64,000 nt of DNA from Komagataella phaffii GS115 (GCF_000027005.1 NC_012966.1:1116001-1180000), one strand, 5' to 3'; positions 37,791 to 47,385 are shown, numbered from the stretch's first letter. The notes: generated by a model not told the origin, from the letters alone. Translations and numbers: made by a program.

Positions 37791-40133
37791 TCAAGAAAGG
37801 GCGCAACCAAGACATCCCTCAATTACTTGGAATTCGTTCAATTGGCGGTTGGCAACGGAGGGCGACGTGAAGCCATCTTCCCCCTCAGGTCCTAACAAAT
37901 GTCTCAGTGCAGTAAGAAGATTGACATTCACTGTAAGATGCACTGTCTCAGCTGTCAGATCGTCTTCCTCTTCGTCTCTCATGTCCATTTCTTCATAGTT
38001 AGCCTCAATGTCTTTCATTATCTCGTCAACTGTATCAGAGTCAATAGCATGAAGCTTGAACACTTCCAACAATGACTCCAACATCTCGTCTGATGGAGAA
38101 TAATCTAATTCGTTGACTTCCTCTAAGGAACCTTTCAGCTTATCTTTCACGTTATCGTATAGTAACGTTCCATTTACCGCTTTCAATTTTCGAAGGTAAT
38201 CTCTTTTAGGGAAAGGTGCCTTGGTCTGGGCTCGCAGAATCTGCTTGGTGGATCCAAATCCATAGTTATTTCCTGGGGCAAGAACATAATCCGACGTACC
38301 CTTCTGGATACTCTCTACCTTGATGGTGTTCTTTTGACCATTAAATGCTGTCTTGAAAAACATCATGTCAGTGACCTTTGCTAAGAACTCGACATTCTGG
38401 CCCACGATCGGCTTGGTTACCAACTCAATTAGCAGGGGGTAAGAAAAAGTAGAATTAACTTCATAAATTTCTTTCTGATTTTTTAGATCAAATAAACTGA
38501 TCGAGTGTTTGGTACTTGGAATCAACGCAACGTGCTGTTTGTTTCCATAGTCAGCGTAAAGCTGAACATTTGATTGAGAGGAGTCATACACGTTATTAAA
38601 CAGTATGTTCAGGCTGGACCCGTTGAAAAATGTGTAGTTCAATTGAGCACTGATAGCGGTCTTGTAACGAGCACTAACTATTTGTGTCAGCTTTGAGTCC
38701 CCAGGGAATATTTTAGCCTTTATCTCAGTAGAATTATCGTTCGAAATTACAGTTCCTTCACTTGATTTGATGCTGCTATGCTCCCAAGTCAAAAGGTTGG
38801 CTGAGGTGACCCAGTTCTGTCCAATTGTGTTGCCGGCAGAAGCCTCAGTTTCTTCCTGGTCTTGAATACAGTTGCTTATCTCCACCTCCAAAACGGTATC
38901 TTCAGAGTCCCAAAGGTATGGAAGGATCGTTGACAAATCAAACTCCAGTGCCCTGACATCGAAAGCACTGGTGGAAACTATCGGTGACCATAGGGCTGGA
39001 GAAATCCCGCCGGTGTAGATGATAGGTTCGGGTGACAAAGATGCAATTCTAATGCCGTTAATGTAAACATTCACCATACGGCATGGGCCATGAGGGGCCA
39101 GGTAATGTTGATGGTCCGAAAAGTAATCTTCAAATCCATCCAAGATGTTTGAATACCAAAACTCCTCTGCTGCATTTCCTGATGTGAAAAGTGCCAATTT
39201 CACTCGAGTTGTGTTGGGGGACAACACAGGTAGCGTGACTTGAAATTTTCTGTCTGGATAGTAAATCAAAGGAGGGCGAGTAGGAGGAGTGTCTACTAAT
39301 GGGAAAACTTTGGAAGCTGCCTCATTGGCGCTGAAGAACTGAACATGAGATCCTGGAATAAATAGGTCATCATCAATGCCTGCAATCTTAACAGGAGCCG
39401 TATCGTTCAGGAAAGAGTCGTAATAACGTGCAGTTAAAGTTACTTCAAACGAACCATTCAGTCTACCAGTTAGTAAGTTATCCAGCTGAACCATTAATTC
39501 AGTGCCATTTTCCTTGAACAGGGGTACATATTCCGATACGTCTTTATGAGAGAGGGAATGCACATGCCTGTTTCCTGGTTCAGGAGTAGATGTTCTCCAC
39601 AGAGGCGATCCATCCAGATAGATATGAGCTAATCTATCATATTGAACACCAGAAACGTAAATGTCTAGTCCCAAGACGACTTTATTGAACTTGATAGCAG
39701 CAGGGGGAGCAACATACGTGGTGAGAGCAGGATGGCCCCAACTGTCACCAAATTCATAACTATCCAGCAACACCGATTCAAAGACTGGCACACCAAAGTT
39801 TGGTGATGGCAATTCCACCTCAAAAACCTCTCTATCCACTGGAGGCTTTTCAGAAAGGTTTAACTGCCAGAAAGAGGGATTCCATTTGGCAAACACGAGC
39901 TGTAAGAAGCACACTACGAGAAAGAAGCGGGCAAATCTTCGAAAGTCTTGTGATTTTTTTATGTTACTTGTCCCTGGAGGGTTCTTCGTGTCAAAAGGGT
40001 ATTCAATCTTCTCTTTCTCCGAATTGAACTGACTTTCAGGCTCTTCACCATCAGTGAAAAACTCGGCTGGTGGGGAATCTTTATGAGCCAATTGGTTCCA
40101 TAAACCCCATTCTCTGCAAAGTAGTCCTCTCAT
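37791..40133 (-). CDS. PNGase A-like membrane/secreted glycoprotein
   Basis: 780 residues. Homologous in style to the fungal/plant peptide-N4-(N-acetyl-glucosaminyl)asparagine amidase A family: FEVELPSPNFGVPVFESVLLDSYEFGDSWG, then APPAAIKFNKVVLGLDIYVSGVQYDRLAHIYLDGSPLWRTSTPEP (shown only in part), and later ALWSPIVSTSAFDVRALEFDLS. A single hydrophobic segment at about residues 66-84 (FARFFLVVCFLQLVFAKW) after a charged tail makes it a type II membrane protein or uses an internal signal. Many N-glycosylation sequons are present. The family removes N-glycans or has lectin-like roles; activity here is unproven. S. cerevisiae lacks an obvious counterpart as far as I know. Confidence 0.75.
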   Translation of the reverse strand: MRGLLCREWGLWNQLAHKDSPPAEFFTDGEEPESQFNSEKEKIEYPFDTKNPPGTSNIKKSQDFRRFARFFLVVCFLQLVFAKWNPSFWQLNLSEKPPVDREVFEVELPSPNFGVPVFESVLLDSYEFGDSWGHPALTTYVAPPAAIKFNKVVLGLDIYVSGVQYDRLAHIYLDGSPLWRTSTPEPGNRHVHSLSHKDVSEYVPLFKENGTELMVQLDNLLTGRLNGSFEVTLTARYYDSFLNDTAPVKIAGIDDDLFIPGSHVQFFSANEAASKVFPLVDTPPTRPPLIYYPDRKFQVTLPVLSPNTTRVKLALFTSGNAAEEFWYSNILDGFEDYFSDHQHYLAPHGPCRMVNVYINGIRIASLSPEPIIYTGGISPALWSPIVSTSAFDVRALEFDLSTILPYLWDSEDTVLEVEISNCIQDQEETEASAGNTIGQNWVTSANLLTWEHSSIKSSEGTVISNDNSTEIKAKIFPGDSKLTQIVSARYKTAISAQLNYTFFNGSSLNILFNNVYDSSQSNVQLYADYGNKQHVALIPSTKHSISLFDLKNQKEIYEVNSTFSYPLLIELVTKPIVGQNVEFLAKVTDMMFFKTAFNGQKNTIKVESIQKGTSDYVLAPGNNYGFGSTKQILRAQTKAPFPKRDYLRKLKAVNGTLLYDNVKDKLKGSLEEVNELDYSPSDEMLESLLEVFKLHAIDSDTVDEIMKDIEANYEEMDMRDEEEDDLTAETVHLTVNVNLLTALRHLLGPEGEDGFTSPSVANRQLNEFQVIEGCLGCALS

Positions 40134-40307
40134 ACTCTATACTTTTGTGAAAGCAACAAAATTAAAAAGACAAGAGTAGTATTGTGCTGCTGCAATGGAG
40201 AGGGATGGGTCAGCCTAATCTCCTATCTTAGTATTGGCAATAGTGTGCCAACCATTATGCCGTTATCTATAGGTTCTTTACAGTAAAGGCCGGGTTACCT
40301 CTTCACT

Positions 40308-40634
40308 TTGGTGTAGTGGACAAGCCTATTAATGAATCGAGACGTTTCACGCAGACTCATCTACTAAAGGAACCGCAGGTTCGAAACCTCAGTGAGTGGG
40401 AAATTCGGTGGTATTCGCTGTCCCAATTCAGAAAATTGCTCTTGAGAGCTTCCTAAGCGTGTAAACGCTGGGCGGGGCCATCAGAAATTTACAGGCAGGA
40501 TGGGGTTCGCCCCTTCTGGCTGATGGAAGGCTCCGCGGACAGTTGGCCCGTTGGCCTTGGCCAACGGCGCTGTTAAGTGCAATGCGTGAACCCTTCCCAG
40601 AAGAGCACCCGATACCGATCATCGTCTTGGTTCA
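40308..40634 (+). ncRNA. RPR1: RNase P RNA
   Basis: Conserved blocks match yeast RNase P RNA in order: AGTGGACAAGCCTATTAATG near the 5' end, CR-I GTGGGAAATTCGGTGG (40396-40411), ATCAGAAATTTACAGG (from 40480), TTAAGTGCAAT (40573-40583) and ACCCGATACCGAT (40607-40619). Stable hairpins fit the P-helices: AGCGT-GTAA-ACGCT, GGGG-TTCG-CCCC and CCGTTGGCC-TT-GGCCAACGG. Pol III signals are an A box TGGTGTAGTGG (40309-40319), a B box GGTTCGAAACC (40378-40388) and T6 at 40635. The RNA is the catalytic core of tRNA 5' processing. Mature ends are approximate. Here the A and B boxes appear to lie within the mature RNA, whereas in S. cerevisiae they are in a removed leader. Confidence 0.92.
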
Positions 40635-40640
40635 TTTTTT
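40635..40640 (+). terminator. Pol III terminator of RPR1
   Basis: TTTTTT shortly after the conserved 3' block of the RNase P RNA; the next ATG is only 13 bases on. Confidence 0.85.
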
Positions 40641-40652
40641 GCCAGTTCTACC

Positions 40653-40802
40653 ATGAGCATTCCCAATTTAAGAAAAATTGTGGCTGATCTTCGGACTGAA
40701 GAGGAAGAGCGTATGTATTCCCGAAAGGCATTCTACAACTTCATTGGATTTGTTGCGAGTTGTTTGGCCTTTACTTTGATCAGTCAACGGGCAGCTAATT
40801 AA
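40653..40802 (+). CDS. 49-residue single-pass membrane protein, unknown
   Basis: ATG at 40653 to TAA at 40800. The first 29 residues are charged (RKIVADLRTEEEERMYSRKA); residues 30-44 (FIGFVASCLAFTLIS) form a hydrophobic helix, followed by a short QRAAN tail. This is a tail-anchor layout of the kind seen in tiny mitochondrial or ER subunits, but I do not match it to Tom5, Tom6, Tom7 or Ost4. It begins 13 bp past the RPR1 terminator, so its promoter would have to lie in or before the RNA gene. Confidence 0.5.
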   Translation: MSIPNLRKIVADLRTEEEERMYSRKAFYNFIGFVASCLAFTLISQRAAN

Positions 40803-41064
40803 GAATTGCAAGCTGGAGGAGATAGAAAGGTGAACCAAAGATACGTGAGCCTAAAGGGCGCCAAGATAGCATTTCAGAGTGCCGTAACAAATAACATATA
40901 GCAAACACTGATAACCATCGATGGGAGTAAACGTCTCATAAAATACTCTATTAGCCATCTATCTACATCTGACCTCCACAGGCCTTTGACCATCTTAACA
41001 CTAATAATGAATCATTCTACATGTAATTTTATCATATACATCATACCTCGTCCCCAATGACAAC

Positions 41065-42054
41065 TCAGAATTGAGCGTTGAAAAAATAGGCCTTTGCCAT
41101 CTCATAAGCAGTCCAGCTGATAGCCGTGGAAGGAATGTTGAAGATGATACGAGGTCTGAGACCACGCAAAAAGGCTGAGTATCCTGACTGACGGTAAAGG
41201 GCTATAGTGGCATCTTTTATTCCTCTGGAGTTTCGAACACCAGGATCTGACGCTAACCCTTTAGTTTGTAGAGCAGTCTTGATGCAATCCAAAGGTGTTG
41301 TAACTGCAGCTGCCAGAGCCCCGGAAACACCCCCGGATATACAGTGCATTAAAGGATCGTAATTATGATTTGGGTTTAATATGGAGGCTGTCCATTCGTA
41401 AACTCCGAAGTTGATCGCAGCAAAAGGAATACTCATTAATAGAGTTGTTGGATAGGAAACGTAAAACGTAGATAAGCCCTCCGATGCATACAGATGGCGA
41501 GCCATCTGAGGTAGGTTCAATTTGGGTACAGTTTTATCAGCTTGCATTCTTTGCTTGACGACGTCAAATGGAGTCATTAGGGCATCGGACGCAAGTGTAG
41601 CGCAGATACCAGACAAGGCAGCAATTACTGGGTAGTTTTGATCTGTGATGAGTTGCGAGTTATAATTATTAGTGAAGGTGTTAACCAAAGCTGTCTTGGA
41701 ATTTTCAAAGACTGCAAAATAGACAGCATGTGCGGGTCCTGCTCCCAAGACCACTGATGATACACCTCGCCAGAGAACCCGGCCACCTTCAGTTGAAGCA
41801 ATCTTTGAAACAGAGGCGATGATTCCTCGTGGAAGAGACGAATGCTTCTTCATCTGAACTCTTGTTTTGATTGCATCTATGGGGAACATGACCGTATGCT
41901 CCATGATACCAGCAAATGCTCCTGCTGAAAGGTTGGCTACAAGGGAAGAGTTTGCTGGAAGAGACTCGTAATCCACTTCTTCTACTGTTTCATGGCTGAT
42001 TCTTATTCCATGGGAGGTAGGAGGAGGGCTTTTCTGTTCCATTTCGGTGGTCAT
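41065..42054 (-). CDS. MRS4: Mitochondrial iron carrier (mitoferrin)
   Basis: 329-residue mitochondrial carrier with three repeats, each with the PxDxxK/R signature: PIDAIKTRVQ, PFDVVKQRMQ and PLDCIKTALQ, and six predicted membrane helices. GPAHAVYFAVFENSK and the N-terminal LVANLSAGAFAGIMEHTVMFP are characteristic of Mrs3/Mrs4/mitoferrin, which brings Fe2+ into the matrix for Fe-S and haem synthesis. There appears to be a single gene here, so MRS3 and MRS4 cannot be distinguished. Start: MTTEMEQK at 42054. Confidence 0.88.
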   Translation of the reverse strand: MTTEMEQKSPPPTSHGIRISHETVEEVDYESLPANSSLVANLSAGAFAGIMEHTVMFPIDAIKTRVQMKKHSSLPRGIIASVSKIASTEGGRVLWRGVSSVVLGAGPAHAVYFAVFENSKTALVNTFTNNYNSQLITDQNYPVIAALSGICATLASDALMTPFDVVKQRMQADKTVPKLNLPQMARHLYASEGLSTFYVSYPTTLLMSIPFAAINFGVYEWTASILNPNHNYDPLMHCISGGVSGALAAAVTTPLDCIKTALQTKGLASDPGVRNSRGIKDATIALYRQSGYSAFLRGLRPRIIFNIPSTAISWTAYEMAKAYFFNAQF

Positions 42055-42497
42055 TGAATAGGGAAGCTGGTGGTAGTCCTGAAAAAAAAATTTGTCGAGG
42101 AATGTAGGGGGGGGCTTGGGGGAATGTTAGGGGCAAGGAAACCTCTTTGGTAGGTGGTTTCGCTGGTCGTAGACACAACAGAATCGCAAGTTGAAATTAG
42201 CATAGGTTATTGAGGGATATTCGGAGCTATGTCTTATCTAGGGTTAAAGATAGTAGTTCAGGAGGATCCAAATTGCGTATTAGGTGGACCACGGGTGTTG
42301 TCAACTAGATTGCTCTGAGAATAGTTGTGAGAAACTGTTCTCTGTAAGGGTCTGGAAAAAAAATCGCTAGAAGGTGACTAACTCTCCTTCTAGAAATACA
42401 ATCTACTAGTCCCACTAAACCCGATGGGCAATTTCGTGTCTACTCTTTTCTTTTTATCTAGTTTAGAGCACAGTTCCTATATCAGTTGATATCAAAC
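42055..42497. promoter_or_regulatory. MRS4 promoter and 3' flank of the GOR1-like gene
   Basis: 443 bp, no gene seen. GGGGGGG at 42109-42115 and A-runs are present. No recognised iron-responsive motif could be confirmed. Confidence 0.4.
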
Positions 42498-43538
42498 CTA
42501 TTTTATGATAGGGGTTGTGTCAAACTCAAGGTCGACATGTTCCGGTACCAAACTCAACACCTTGCCTTTTTCCAGTACATTCCGGATATTGTCAACTACA
42601 TGTTCCTCCATGTGCAGCGAGGTCTCGTAAGTATGAGTGCCCATATGTGGTAACGACACCAAATTGGGCAACTCTAAAAGTTCTTGAGACACTTTGGGTT
42701 CAAATTCGAAAACGTCAGATCCTACTGCACCAATATGGCCAGATTTCAATGCTTCGAAAAGCGCTTCCTCATCAATGATAGCTCCTCTGGCAGTGTTTAC
42801 AATCACAACACCTTTCTTCGTCTTGGCAATGGTCTCTTTATTGAGAGCATGGCGTGTATGCTTGTTCAAAGGAATATTAACCGAGATGATATCTGATTCC
42901 CTCAATAAAGTGTCCAGATCAACGTACTCCGCACCATCCTCCAAATCGGGATCCAATCTCTTACGGTTGTAATAGGTGATCTTCTTGAATCCGAATGGCT
43001 TCAAACGATCCCGAATAGCTCTTCCGATGCCTCCCATTCCGTAGATTCCAACTACTTTCCCAGCCGGGTCATGTCCGTCAGGAGCCCCAGCGGCTTTGTT
43101 TCCGGGAACCCACTGGCCTTTCAGCATCAAATCGTGACCCCATTGAAAGTTTCTAATTGCAGAAAGAAGGAGGAAGACATGTGTATCCGCAGTGGCGGCG
43201 TCCACAATTCTAGGAACGTTACTCAATTGGATCCTTCTTTCACCTAATGGCACGGCATCAATGGTGTCATAGCCAGCGCCATTATTGCTCACCGATCGAA
43301 GACTCTTAGGTAAATACTGAATCAGTTCAGCGTCCAACCTACCAGTAATCCTGGTGCTAGCAGCAGTTTTGGCAATTGCCACCACGCCGTCAAACTTTCC
43401 AGATTTAAGCTCTTGAATGAACTCATCTCTGTTGGTGGCATCGGTATAGACCACGTCGGCGATCTCTTCCAGTTTCTTCCAGGCATCAGACGCATATCTG
43501 ACTGGCCCAAGGTTGAGCACTTTTGGCTTCTCTGTCAT
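42498..43538 (-). CDS. GOR1: D-2-hydroxyacid dehydrogenase, glyoxylate/hydroxypyruvate reductase-like
   Basis: 346 residues. NAD(P) site GIYGMGGIGRAIRDRL, catalytic Arg in NTARGAIIDEEAL, Glu in DVFEFEP and His in LPHMGTHT are all present, as required for the family. The sequence style (SNNGAGYDTIDA, SNVPRIVDAATADT) matches yeast Gor1 (YNL274C), which reduces glyoxylate and hydroxypyruvate. No targeting signal is evident at the start MTEKPKVLNLG; the C-terminus TPIIK is not a peroxisomal signal. Confidence 0.85.
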   Translation of the reverse strand: MTEKPKVLNLGPVRYASDAWKKLEEIADVVYTDATNRDEFIQELKSGKFDGVVAIAKTAASTRITGRLDAELIQYLPKSLRSVSNNGAGYDTIDAVPLGERRIQLSNVPRIVDAATADTHVFLLLSAIRNFQWGHDLMLKGQWVPGNKAAGAPDGHDPAGKVVGIYGMGGIGRAIRDRLKPFGFKKITYYNRKRLDPDLEDGAEYVDLDTLLRESDIISVNIPLNKHTRHALNKETIAKTKKGVVIVNTARGAIIDEEALFEALKSGHIGAVGSDVFEFEPKVSQELLELPNLVSLPHMGTHTYETSLHMEEHVVDNIRNVLEKGKVLSLVPEHVDLEFDTTPIIK

Positions 43539-43894
43539 GGCTGCTATAATTGCTGGTGGGGGGAAGAAGAAGAATCAGAAGTTCCCCAAGATTAATAAGC
43601 GAGATATATATCATCAACGTTGTTCTGGGTCGTGTACGTCTAATGCGCAACGGTTACAGATTCAGATCACGAATAAAGCGGTTGCTCGTATCTATTCCGT
43701 AATCCCATGTTATTCTTGAGTGATTTTTCTTCCACACTCTCCACGTATATCTGACATCATAATTAACTGAAGATACGACATCAAAGCTTATGTAATGAGG
43801 ACATTTGAAACTACTCTATGGAATATTTCGCGCAAGGCAATCTGATCTCTGTCATTGAAAAAATCTGGAAACTTCAGGTTACCCTATTGTCCTC
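43539..43894. promoter_or_regulatory. Divergent promoter GOR1-like / AIM23
   Basis: 356 bp between divergent starts, no gene seen. GAGATATATATC at 43600-43611 could be a minus-strand TATA for the GOR1-like gene. Confidence 0.5.
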
Positions 43895-44896
43895 ATGTTC
43901 AGGCAAATCCCGAAATTTTCAGTAATCAGGGCGTCATGTTTTGCAAGCAGGTGTTTTTATAGCTCAAAAAGCTCTAATGCCACGTATATAGCAAGCTTGC
44001 TGGCAGAGTATGACAAAACAACGAACAGATCAAAGAAACCTAGACTGAAATCACGAAACGATCCAAAACCAAGCTTCAAAGGTGCAAAGGCAAAGAAACC
44101 AGATCGTCATATAAACCAAACGGGAAAGGAACGTGATAGAGAAGCCCTGAAAGTTGTGTTAGATGAAGTCCAGTCAAAGTATAAGAGCAACAATGCCATT
44201 GTTATTCTTCCAACGGGAAATCTTGAAGAAACTCAGCTTTCTAAAACTTCACTAACCTTGAACCTCGATGAGCATGGGCTGCAGGTGGTTGGTGAAAAAA
44301 AGGACTCCAAGGGAAGATCTGTTCCCCTAGTGAAAGTAGTTGACCGTCAAACAGCTATAAAAAACTACAGTGACTACCTTCATCAACAGGTGACCCGCAA
44401 GTTCAGTTCCTCGTTCAGAAAAGCCATTAATACGTCCAACGTGGCCAATAAAGATCCTTGGAAAGTTATCAAAGTGTCGTGGAACATTTCTCCTCAAGAT
44501 CTTGCCTCTCAAAAGTGTAATGAGATTGAACAAATGCTGAACAAAGGCCAGAACGTTTACATCCTCATTGGCTCTAAAGGAGTAATAAATAAGTCAATTG
44601 ACAATCCAGAGGACTTGTTCAATGAGCAACACAAACGGGAAGTCAGCTTAGATGACATTGAGGCTCTTCGTCGTCAGAAAATAGTGGATACTTTGGACTC
44701 AATGTTGGAAACTCTACCGACTAGTAGTATCGGCAACGATGGTTCAATTTCGGACAAAATCATTTATAAAATCAAAGCCCAGCCAAAGAAAGATGATAAG
44801 GATGAAAAGAAGAGGTTGAAAGAATTGAAAAAACAGGAAAGACAGGAAAAAATTAGACTTCGTACTGAGAAAAAGAGAGCTGAAAGTAAAGCTTAA
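43895..44896 (+). CDS. AIM23: Mitochondrial translation initiation factor 3
   Basis: 333 residues. The presequence (MFRQIPKFSVIRASCFASRC FYSS region) is basic and hydroxylated. The centre and C-terminal domain follow the IF3 plan; DPWKVIKVSWNISPQDLASQ then KCNEIEQMLNKGQNVYILIGSK resembles the IF3 C-domain. A very basic Lys/Glu helical tail (KKRLKELKKQERQEK) follows. Aim23 is the yeast mitochondrial IF3, binding the small mitoribosomal subunit. The stop overlaps the convergent GPI-PLD-like stop by 4 bp. Confidence 0.82.
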   Translation: MFRQIPKFSVIRASCFASRCFYSSKSSNATYIASLLAEYDKTTNRSKKPRLKSRNDPKPSFKGAKAKKPDRHINQTGKERDREALKVVLDEVQSKYKSNNAIVILPTGNLEETQLSKTSLTLNLDEHGLQVVGEKKDSKGRSVPLVKVVDRQTAIKNYSDYLHQQVTRKFSSSFRKAINTSNVANKDPWKVIKVSWNISPQDLASQKCNEIEQMLNKGQNVYILIGSKGVINKSIDNPEDLFNEQHKREVSLDDIEALRRQKIVDTLDSMLETLPTSSIGNDGSISDKIIYKIKAQPKKDDKDEKKRLKELKKQERQEKIRLRTEKKRAESKA

Positions 44897-47136
44897 ACTT
44901 GACATATACTTACCCCACCAACTAGACTTTGCTGCATATTTTTTAGTTGGTTAATTCCATAGAATGCAGTACCTGTAAATAGATACTTCCTTCCATCATG
45001 TACACTCAAATCAAGTGATCTTCCAAACCCTTGGCTCCCTTGGTTGCCAACACCAGTAATAATCGGCTCTTGAATCACTTCGAAAAGCTCTAGGGGAGAC
45101 TCTAACACATTGTTCAATTCTATTTTCCAAACAGCTCCTTTCCAGTTGTCAAAATGCTGCGAGCTGATGTACACAATGTTTGGGTCTGTGGGGTCTTGAG
45201 CAATTGCCTGTCCAAACTGGGAATAGCTGGATGGCGGCGCTAAAGGGTTCAGAGTCAACTTCTTTAAAAACTTGATCATTGGATCAATTGCATACAAATA
45301 AACAGCACCACAAAGAGGACAACCGGGTATAGACTCGGAATGAGCCGATATCAACAAATAGGAGATTTCTTTGATTTTTGGAGTAATGTGGATAAAGCTA
45401 GATCCAAATTGCCCGTCTCTTGATGGAAATCTTTTGTTAGAATTGACAGAAAATTCAGATATTTGGTCACGTTGAATTATATGTATTGGCTCCCAACTCT
45501 TGTAACATACAACACATTGTGCTGCTTCAATGGAGGCAAAAATCAGGTTGCTGTGAACAGCAACCTGTTTACCAAAATGAGCGTACTCGTTGCCATGCTT
45601 TATATTCAATGGCAATGATAAGCGTTTCCATTCACATTGTGAAAGTGACAAGGATCTTTCCGCTTTGTTCGTTCGAAATATCAAGTGACGAAGAAGAAGG
45701 CCATCTATTATACTGATGTAGCCTGTCTGGGGAGACTCTTGAGAATCTCCTAAAAAATTGAGGATTATTAGATCTTCAACGTTATCAGAGTTTACATCGT
45801 ACACATTGGTGTATATCCCAAACTGATTATCTGGGCCGTGCGAACCTTCTATCACGTTTGGATGATCGGAATGTATAGTCAAAAGCAGGATATTTCTATA
45901 GTAGAATTGAATGTAGCCAAGGCCTGGTGTGGATACCACCAAAATAGAAAGTCCATGAATATGAATCGTTGATAAATGGCTTCCAAATCGAGGTGAGTAA
46001 GTCAAATGTCTCCTGTGCAGGTCCAGTTTCATGGAATTGGCTTCTTGAGACGAGGGATCCAATAATTCTGATATGGGGATGATATAAACAGAACCATAAC
46101 CTTCTTCAATTGGGGCTCCGACAGCGACACAAGCACCGTTTCTGAAGCCTAGGAAATTTCCCAATGCTAAACTGTATCCGAAGAGTGAGCTGGCGCTATA
46201 CGGGGAAACGAAGATCGGTGTTGCAATTTTGGAGACAATGACGGGGGAATATGAAAACTGGGTTGGACTATTATCTCCCATGCCATCACTCGATGAGTGT
46301 TTGCGGTAGATATCACAGATTTTCCAAGGATCAAATGGTACATCAGAATCTAATAGGGTATCCAATGATTCAAGACATCTTTTTGACATCGAGACCATGT
46401 CGATTATCCCCCCAAAATGATATTCCATTATCTGATCTTGAATGATAGGAGATACTTTGAGAAACTGTTGCGATATCAATGAAGGATAGCCATGAATGGA
46501 TGAATCTAGCTCAGTCTGCAAAGCAATAGATCCTTGTGAAATGCAATAATCGAGTTGAAATTTGGACAATGATACGTTCCATTTTTCATTGATGACCCTA
46601 AGAATGTGCTTAGTCGGATATTGGTATGAGATAGAAGATACAAACTCAAAAAGTGGGTTTTCTTTTCCCACTGCATTATCCGTCAAGAAATGATTCAGTA
46701 AAAAGAAATCTCCCGCTGTATCAAGAAAGTTGTGCGCCAATTCCAGCTGCCCGTCGAATTCCGTTGCTGCCGCTATCCTCAGCAGACCTTGAGCCCACGA
46801 AAGAGAATGCCAATTGATATCAACCAATTGGTGAGAGAACATGCCATAGATGAAGGCTCTATAATTAGAAATTTCATCCTCCTCCGAAAACTGATTAGAA
46901 TTTTCCCTGTAATCTTCTATGAAAGCGCCCAGTAACTTCGGCCAATGCAAATCTTCTGATAACTCTGCCAACTGTGTACCAGCACAGTTATAAAAGGCAT
47001 CTGGGAAGAAAGATCCCGCTGCCAAGCTATTGAGATCAGCCCCCAACTGGTTCGTAGTCCAATAAGATGCTATGAGATGCACCAAGACGCCGGCACTTTC
47101 AACGGCTCTAAAACAAATCCAGGCCAACTTCACCAT
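44893..47136 (-). CDS. GPI-specific phospholipase D-like protein with FG-GAP repeats
   Basis: The frame extends to a GTG at 47376 with no ATG until 47136 (MVKLAWICFRAVESAG), giving 747 residues and leaving 249 bp to the divergent HFL1 start. Residues 15-200 follow the zinc-dependent phospholipase domain of GPLD1: AGVLVH (H20), GSFFPDAFY, DLHW, SHQLVDINWHSLSWAQG. The rest carries FG-GAP/integrin-like beta-propeller repeats (FGYSLALGNFLGFRNG, FGKQVAVHS, YSQFGQAIAQD). The family cleaves GPI anchors. Oddities: the mature N-terminal Cys usual in this family appears to be Ala, the signal peptide is weak, and an undetected upstream exon is possible. Not a gene S. cerevisiae is known for. Confidence 0.72.
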   Translation of the reverse strand: MVKLAWICFRAVESAGVLVHLIASYWTTNQLGADLNSLAAGSFFPDAFYNCAGTQLAELSEDLHWPKLLGAFIEDYRENSNQFSEEDEISNYRAFIYGMFSHQLVDINWHSLSWAQGLLRIAAATEFDGQLELAHNFLDTAGDFFLLNHFLTDNAVGKENPLFEFVSSISYQYPTKHILRVINEKWNVSLSKFQLDYCISQGSIALQTELDSSIHGYPSLISQQFLKVSPIIQDQIMEYHFGGIIDMVSMSKRCLESLDTLLDSDVPFDPWKICDIYRKHSSSDGMGDNSPTQFSYSPVIVSKIATPIFVSPYSASSLFGYSLALGNFLGFRNGACVAVGAPIEEGYGSVYIIPISELLDPSSQEANSMKLDLHRRHLTYSPRFGSHLSTIHIHGLSILVVSTPGLGYIQFYYRNILLLTIHSDHPNVIEGSHGPDNQFGIYTNVYDVNSDNVEDLIILNFLGDSQESPQTGYISIIDGLLLRHLIFRTNKAERSLSLSQCEWKRLSLPLNIKHGNEYAHFGKQVAVHSNLIFASIEAAQCVVCYKSWEPIHIIQRDQISEFSVNSNKRFPSRDGQFGSSFIHITPKIKEISYLLISAHSESIPGCPLCGAVYLYAIDPMIKFLKKLTLNPLAPPSSYSQFGQAIAQDPTDPNIVYISSQHFDNWKGAVWKIELNNVLESPLELFEVIQEPIITGVGNQGSQGFGRSLDLSVHDGRKYLFTGTAFYGINQLKNMQQSLVGGVSICQV

Positions 47137-47385
47137 TTCAGGATAGCAATCACCATAGAACGCCTTCCAGTACGACTCTTGTATAAGACTTTGTTGGGAT
47201 AAGCCATCCCATCTGATAAAGATAAATGCTATGGTTATCGCGAAGCAAGTACAGGAAAGAACATCACCACACCCAACGGTACACAAGGATAGAAGAACTC
47301 CGCCTTTTAAGCTTTCACTTCCTTCAGTTCCATTCCTTATTGACAACTGTCTGAGGACCCGATCGATCCTCCCCACTGAAAGTCA

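Noticed and set aside
40308..40400. tRNA gene suggested by perfect A- and B-box sequences
   Set aside because: Acceptor, D and T stems do not pair. The downstream conserved blocks identify the boxes as part of the RNase P RNA gene.
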